Assembly (NCBI GenBank): GCA_020435865.1
Contig: JAGQYZ010000170.1
Location: forward strand, 1-10,199
DNA length: 10,199 bases
Direction of reading: 5' to 3'
Source: Aequorivita sp.
Lineage (GTDB): Bacteria; Bacteroidota; Bacteroidia; Flavobacteriales; Flavobacteriaceae
The notes under the pieces are model-generated. The model was not told the DNA's origin, ran no database searches, and saw only the letters and a list, made by a program, of their open reading frames with translations. The position numbers were made by a program, and so were the translations under genes. Positions 6,671 to 10,199 of the stretch are shown piece by piece (position 1 is the stretch's first letter; every line of letters begins with the position of its first letter).

Positions 6671-7680
6671 AAAACGTTCACTTCTGGTTCTATAAAAATT
6701 CCGGTCATTTCCTTTACCTTTTTTTGAATGTTCATCGCTAGCTGGAAAATTTCTTTGCCAGTGGCATTTCCATAATTTACCAATACCAAAGCTTGATTTT
6801 TGTGAACACCTACATCACCAAAGCGTTGGCCTTTAAAACCTGCTTTTTCAATCAGCCAACCTGCGGGAATCTTAAATTCCGTAGGTGAGACTTCGTAAAA
6901 CGGAGCTTCCGGAAAGTTTCTTCTGAATTCCTGAAATGTTTCTGAATCAATCACTGGATTTTTAAAAAAACTACCGCTGTTTCCCAACACTTTCGGGTCT
7001 GGAAGCTTTGATTGGCGAATAGCGATTACTGCTTCTGAAATGTCTTTAATTGTGGGGGTTTCGATTTTTTTATCGTTCAGTACTTTCTGAATATCACCAT
7101 AAGAAATACTGGTTTTATGATTTTTTTTCGTCAGTTTAAAGGTTACGCTAGTAATAATGTATTTTTCTTTACCTTCATTTTTGAAGATTGAATTTCGGTA
7201 CTCAAAAGCGCATTCGACTTTCGTGAATTCTTTTTCTTTTAAAGTTTCAATTTCAACGGTATTACAACTTTCAAAAGTATCCTTCAGTTCTACTCCGTAA
7301 GCCCCAATATTCTGGATGGGCGCTGTACCAACGTTTCCGGGAATAAGCGACAGGTTTTCCAAACCACCAAAATCATTCGCAATACAATACTGAACAAACT
7401 CGTGCCAGTTTTCACCAGCCATAGCTTTTACCAAAACTTCAGTTTCGGTTTCTTTTAGAATTTCAATTCCTTTTATATTAATGTGAAGCACAAACGCATC
7501 CAAATTACCTGTAAGCAACATATTGCTGCCACCACCCAGAATAAAAAGTCTTTCCGAAGTTTTTAGGGAAAGAGCTTGTTTCAGTTCTTCAATAGTTGTA
7601 ACCGAAACAAAATAGTGTGCCTTGCAGTCTATGCCAAAGGTATTTAAGTTTTTAAGCGATTTGTTTTCTTCAACCCGCAT
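6667..7680 (-). CDS. murB: UDP-N-acetylenolpyruvoylglucosamine reductase
   Basis: MurB is the cytoplasmic FAD enzyme that reduces the enolpyruvyl group with NADPH to give UDP-N-acetylmuramate, the second committed step of peptidoglycan synthesis. The 337-residue length and motifs match the E. coli-like type I form. FAD-binding segments are ILGGGSNML (47-55) and IPGNVGTAPIQNIGAYG (113-129). The three catalytic residues by comparison with E. coli MurB are R162 in YRNSIF, S237 in GNSGSFFKNP (proton donor to the substrate) and E333 in EPEV. AGWLIEKAGFKG (273-284) is the conserved substrate-side motif. Its ATG shares one base with the stop of the upstream aminotransferase gene (TAATG), which implies coupled translation. 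Other peptidoglycan genes are not in this window, so murB sits outside the main dcw cluster. Confidence 0.97.
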   Translation of the reverse strand: MRVEENKSLKNLNTFGIDCKAHYFVSVTTIEELKQALSLKTSERLFILGGGSNMLLTGNLDAFVLHINIKGIEILKETETEVLVKAMAGENWHEFVQYCIANDFGGLENLSLIPGNVGTAPIQNIGAYGVELKDTFESCNTVEIETLKEKEFTKVECAFEYRNSIFKNEGKEKYIITSVTFKLTKKNHKTSISYGDIQKVLNDKKIETPTIKDISEAVIAIRQSKLPDPKVLGNSGSFFKNPVIDSETFQEFRRNFPEAPFYEVSPTEFKIPAGWLIEKAGFKGQRFGDVGVHKNQALVLVNYGNATGKEIFQLAMNIQKKVKEMTGIFIEPEVNVF

Positions 7681-8870
7681 TAATCCTTGTATTTCTGAAG
7701 CGCTATTTTTAAGATTTCAACGGCTCTGATTAAGCTTTCTTTTTTCAAAACGTAAGCAATTCGAACTTGGTTTAGACCAACCCCAGGGCTTGAATAAAAA
7801 CCTGCTGCAGGAGCAACCATAATGGTTTCTCCATTATCATCAAATTCTTCCAAAAGCCACTGTGCGAAAGCATCACTGTTTTTTACGGGAAGTTGTACAA
7901 TGCAGTAAAATGCACCTTTTGGTTCGCCCACTTGAACGCCGGGAATGGCTTTTAGAGCAGCAACCAAGGTATTTCTGCGGTCTTGATACTCAGTGATTAC
8001 TTCGTCAAAATAACTTTGTGGGGTTTGCAGTGCAGCTTCACTCGCAATCTGTGCAAATGTAGGAGGGCTTAAACGGGCTTGTGCAAACTTTAAAGCAGTG
8101 GCGATAACCTGTTTGTTTTTTGAAACCAAACAACCAATGCGCGCACCGCACATGCTGTATCTTTTTGAAACCGAATCTATAATGATTCCGTTTTCGGCCA
8201 TACTCTCTTCTTCAAGGATGGAGTAGTGTTTGTATCCGTCATAAGTAAATTCTCTATAAACCTCATCAGCCACCAAAAACAAGTCGTGATTTTTTACAAT
8301 TTTTGCTAAGGTTTGTATTTCTTCTTTTGAATATAGGTAACCTGTAGGGTTTCCAGGGTTACATATAAGAATTGCCTTTGTTTTTGGCGTAATCAACTTT
8401 TCAAATTCTGAAATAGGAGGCAAGGCAAAATTGTCTTCAATTTTCGAAATAACGGGAACAATCTTTACTCCGGAAGCGGTTGCAAAACCATTGTAGTTAG
8501 CATAAAAAGGTTCGGGAATAATTATTTCATCGTCAACATCGGCAATACTTCCCATGGCAAATAGAAGTGCTTCACTTCCGCCTGTAGTTACAATAATATC
8601 ATTCGCCTCAACAGGAATATTGTTTTTATGATAATACTTTGCAATTTTTTCACGGTATTCTTGCGAACCCTCAGATCGGGTATAAGCAAGAATTTCCAGA
8701 TGGTGGTGCGAAACAGCATCCATCGCAATTTCTGGCGATTTAATATCTGGCTGACCAATGTTGAGGTGATAAACAGTTTTATTCGCTTTATAAGCTTTTT
8801 CGGCATAAGGAACCAGTTTGCGGATAGGTGATTCCGGCATATTTTTTCCTTTGTTTGAAACTGAAGGCAT
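7680..8870 (-). CDS. PLP-dependent class I/II aminotransferase (aspartate-aminotransferase-like)
   Basis: The 396-residue enzyme belongs to the fold type I aminotransferases that move amino groups between amino acids and 2-oxo acids in the cytoplasm. HLNIGQPDI (35-43) is the N-terminal substrate-gating segment. N171-P172-G173-N174-P175 is the PLP-contacting loop, with D202 in ADEVY holding the pyridine nitrogen. K236 in SVSKRYSM is the Schiff-base lysine, followed by ARIG (243-246). R370 in NQVRIAY binds the substrate carboxylate. Substrate is not fixed by these motifs: aspartate, alanine or aromatic amino acids are all possible. I chose the ATG at 8870 because the PSVSNKGKNMPESPIRKL start is typical of this family. 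The Met at residue 11 is the alternative. It is the first gene of a two-gene unit with murB. Confidence 0.93.
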   Translation of the reverse strand: MPSVSNKGKNMPESPIRKLVPYAEKAYKANKTVYHLNIGQPDIKSPEIAMDAVSHHHLEILAYTRSEGSQEYREKIAKYYHKNNIPVEANDIIVTTGGSEALLFAMGSIADVDDEIIIPEPFYANYNGFATASGVKIVPVISKIEDNFALPPISEFEKLITPKTKAILICNPGNPTGYLYSKEEIQTLAKIVKNHDLFLVADEVYREFTYDGYKHYSILEEESMAENGIIIDSVSKRYSMCGARIGCLVSKNKQVIATALKFAQARLSPPTFAQIASEAALQTPQSYFDEVITEYQDRRNTLVAALKAIPGVQVGEPKGAFYCIVQLPVKNSDAFAQWLLEEFDDNGETIMVAPAAGFYSSPGVGLNQVRIAYVLKKESLIRAVEILKIALQKYKD

Positions 8871-8887
8871 ATTAAATTTGTTTGTGG

Positions 8888-8904
8888 CAAAGTTGCAAAA
8901 TATA
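8888..8904 (-). promoter_or_regulatory. Possible -7 boxes upstream of the aminotransferase
   Basis: On the minus strand CAACTTTG (8895-8888) matches TAnnTTTG at all but the first fixed base. The overlapping TATATTTTG (8904-8896) has the right ends but one extra spacer base. Neither has a well-placed TTG upstream. The remaining divergent gap (8905-8984) is AT-rich, and I see no clear promoter there for the protease gene. Confidence 0.2.
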
Positions 8905-8984
8905 TTTTATAATTCCATTGTGCCTATAGCAACATTCGCCTTTTTTTTATATCTTCAAGTCTATTCAAAATAATTATAAAAATT

Positions 8985-10199
8985 TTGCGAAAACTTATAT
9001 TTTTTCTGACATTTTTTTGTTTTTCAGCTTCGTTAATTGCACAACCAGGCTTTTTTTTGCAAAACAGCAAAAAGAAGACCCGAATTCCTTTTAAATTGGT
9101 TAACAATTTGCCTATTGTTGAGGTGGAAATCAATGGAACACCACTTTCTTTTATTCTTGATACGGGTGTTAAATCCACTATTCTTTTTAGTTTGGAAGCC
9201 ACAGATAGCATCCAATTTCGGAACACATCACCAATACTCTTGCAGGGTCTGGGTTCAGGAGGAACGGTTGAAGCTTTAAAAAGTTTGAACAATAAAGTGA
9301 AAGTTGGCAAAGCAATCGATTGGAACCACTCAATCTACATAATATTTGATAGCTCGCTAAATTTTTCTCCACGGATGGGCATTCCAATCCACGGTATTTT
9401 GGGGAATGATTTTTTTCAAAATTTTATTGTTAAAATTAATTATTCTTCACAGGTAATAACCGTTTATGCCCCAGAAAAATATTCTTTAAAACCTTGTAAA
9501 AAATGCGAAGATTTGCCTTTGAATTTTGTGGGAAGCAAACCTTATATTTCTTTAAAAGTTTCTTCTGAAGAAAATCAAGAAGATGTAAAATTGCTTGTAG
9601 ATTCTGGTTCTAGTGATGTGATTTGGCTTTTTGATCATGACTATTTTATTAAAGAATCTCCAAAAAATTATTTTAAAGACTTTTTAGGGTTGGGTCTCAG
9701 TGGAAATATTTTTGGTAAACGTGCCCGAATTCCGGAACTTATAGTGGGCAAATACCATTTAAAAGATGTGAATACCTCATTTCCTGAAGAAGATGCAATA
9801 TCAAGAGCGCGCTATTACGAGGATCGAGACGGCAGTGTTGGCGGTGGGCTTCTAAGTAGGTTTACCGTTACTTTCGATTATGGAAATAAATTGGTTCGTT
9901 TTAAGAAGAATAGTAAATTCAATGATCCCTTTAATTACAATATGAGTGGATTAACACTTGAGCACGAGGGGATGGAACTTGTGAAAGAGAGACAGCGGGC
10001 TCCTGTCTTTTCAGATAGAGCGAACCAGAATGATAATTTTACAAGAAACAGTGTATCAATAACCACTGAAGTTCATTTTTCACTGGTTCCAAAATATGTT
10101 GTAGCCGATGTTCGTGAAGGTTCCCCGGCTGCCTTGGCTGGAATTGAAAAAGGCGATGAAGTAATAAGTATCAATGGAAAACCTAGTTATCAATACGAA
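8985..10199 (+). CDS. Secreted two-lobed retropepsin-like aspartic protease with PDZ domain (3' end outside window)
   Basis: Reading is open for 405 codons to the window edge. From a TTG at 8985 the product begins MRKLIFF and shows a classic export signal (1-19, probable cut before Q20). There is no in-frame ATG until residue 131, well inside the first domain, and upstream an in-frame stop lies at 8910, so TTG is the best start. Lobe 1 (about 30-165) has the active-site motif DTG (59-61) and the hydrophobic-Gly segment GILGNDFF (137-144). Lobe 2 (about 178-305) has DSG (206-208) and a later GGGLLSRF. The two lobes together resemble a pepsin-like pair of catalytic aspartates within one chain. 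A CKKC (171-174) lies between them. From about 368 a PDZ domain begins, with EGSPAALAGIEKGDEV around 376-391. It probably degrades or trims periplasmic or surface proteins. The substrate is unknown. Confidence 0.88.
   Translation, partial: MRKLIFFLTFFCFSASLIAQPGFFLQNSKKKTRIPFKLVNNLPIVEVEINGTPLSFILDTGVKSTILFSLEATDSIQFRNTSPILLQGLGSGGTVEALKSLNNKVKVGKAIDWNHSIYIIFDSSLNFSPRMGIPIHGILGNDFFQNFIVKINYSSQVITVYAPEKYSLKPCKKCEDLPLNFVGSKPYISLKVSSEENQEDVKLLVDSGSSDVIWLFDHDYFIKESPKNYFKDFLGLGLSGNIFGKRARIPELIVGKYHLKDVNTSFPEEDAISRARYYEDRDGSVGGGLLSRFTVTFDYGNKLVRFKKNSKFNDPFNYNMSGLTLEHEGMELVKERQRAPVFSDRANQNDNFTRNSVSITTEVHFSLVPKYVVADVREGSPAALAGIEKGDEVISINGKPSYQYE

Noticed and set aside
8924..9310. 128-codon open frame on the minus strand opposite the protease start
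   Set aside because: It covers the signal peptide and first catalytic motif of the protease on the other strand, and its translation has no domain-like features.
1..10199. Search for CRISPR arrays, tRNA or rRNA genes, transposases, toxin-antitoxin pairs or attachment sites
   Set aside because: No regular direct repeats, no cloverleaf-like or rRNA segments and no transposase or integrase motifs were seen. The coding regions are contiguous housekeeping or surface genes.

Overview
The window looks like chromosomal DNA from a member of the Bacteroidota, most likely the family Flavobacteriaceae. The reasons are AT-rich DNA, gene starts without clear Shine-Dalgarno sequences, several upstream boxes fitting the Bacteroidota promoter pattern TAnnTTTG, and typical protein types: a TPR hybrid histidine kinase, a fasciclin-domain lipoprotein, and a two-lobed retropepsin-like protease with a PDZ domain. 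Nothing in it suggests a phage, an insertion sequence, CRISPR or a recent island.

Left part (1-5879, all on the minus strand). Six genes follow each other in one direction: a 72-residue four-cysteine membrane protein (5879-5661), a family 2 glycosyltransferase (5600-4503), an ECF-type sigma factor (4512-3949) whose start overlaps the glycosyltransferase stop by 10 bases, lipoyl synthase lipA (3840-2968), glyceraldehyde-3-phosphate dehydrogenase gapA (2954-1956), and a hybrid sensor kinase (1924 to beyond base 1) that leaves the window just after its receiver domain begins. Candidate promoters lie before the small protein, directly before lipA and before the kinase, so the run may be several overlapping transcription units. 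lipA and gapA are only 13 bases apart and both serve central carbon metabolism.

Middle (5880-6670). A 164-base divergent intergenic region holds a bulged inverted repeat and candidate promoters in both directions. It is followed on the plus strand by a small fasciclin-domain lipoprotein. Its stop codon interlocks with the stop of murB, which comes from the other side, in a shared CTAG.

Right part (6667-10199). A class I/II PLP aminotransferase (8870-7680) and murB (7680-6667) form a tightly coupled minus-strand pair joined by TAATG. Divergent from them, a secreted aspartic protease with a C-terminal PDZ domain starts at an apparent TTG codon (8985) and runs off the right edge.

Most of this is ordinary core genome. 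I see no defence or mobile system. The points most worth a second look are the four-cysteine mini-protein, the glycosyltransferase/sigma coupling without a visible anti-sigma gene, the bulged leader hairpin, the possible near-leaderless lipA transcript, the TTG-initiated protease, and an Asn in place of the usual second active-site Cys of the GAPDH.
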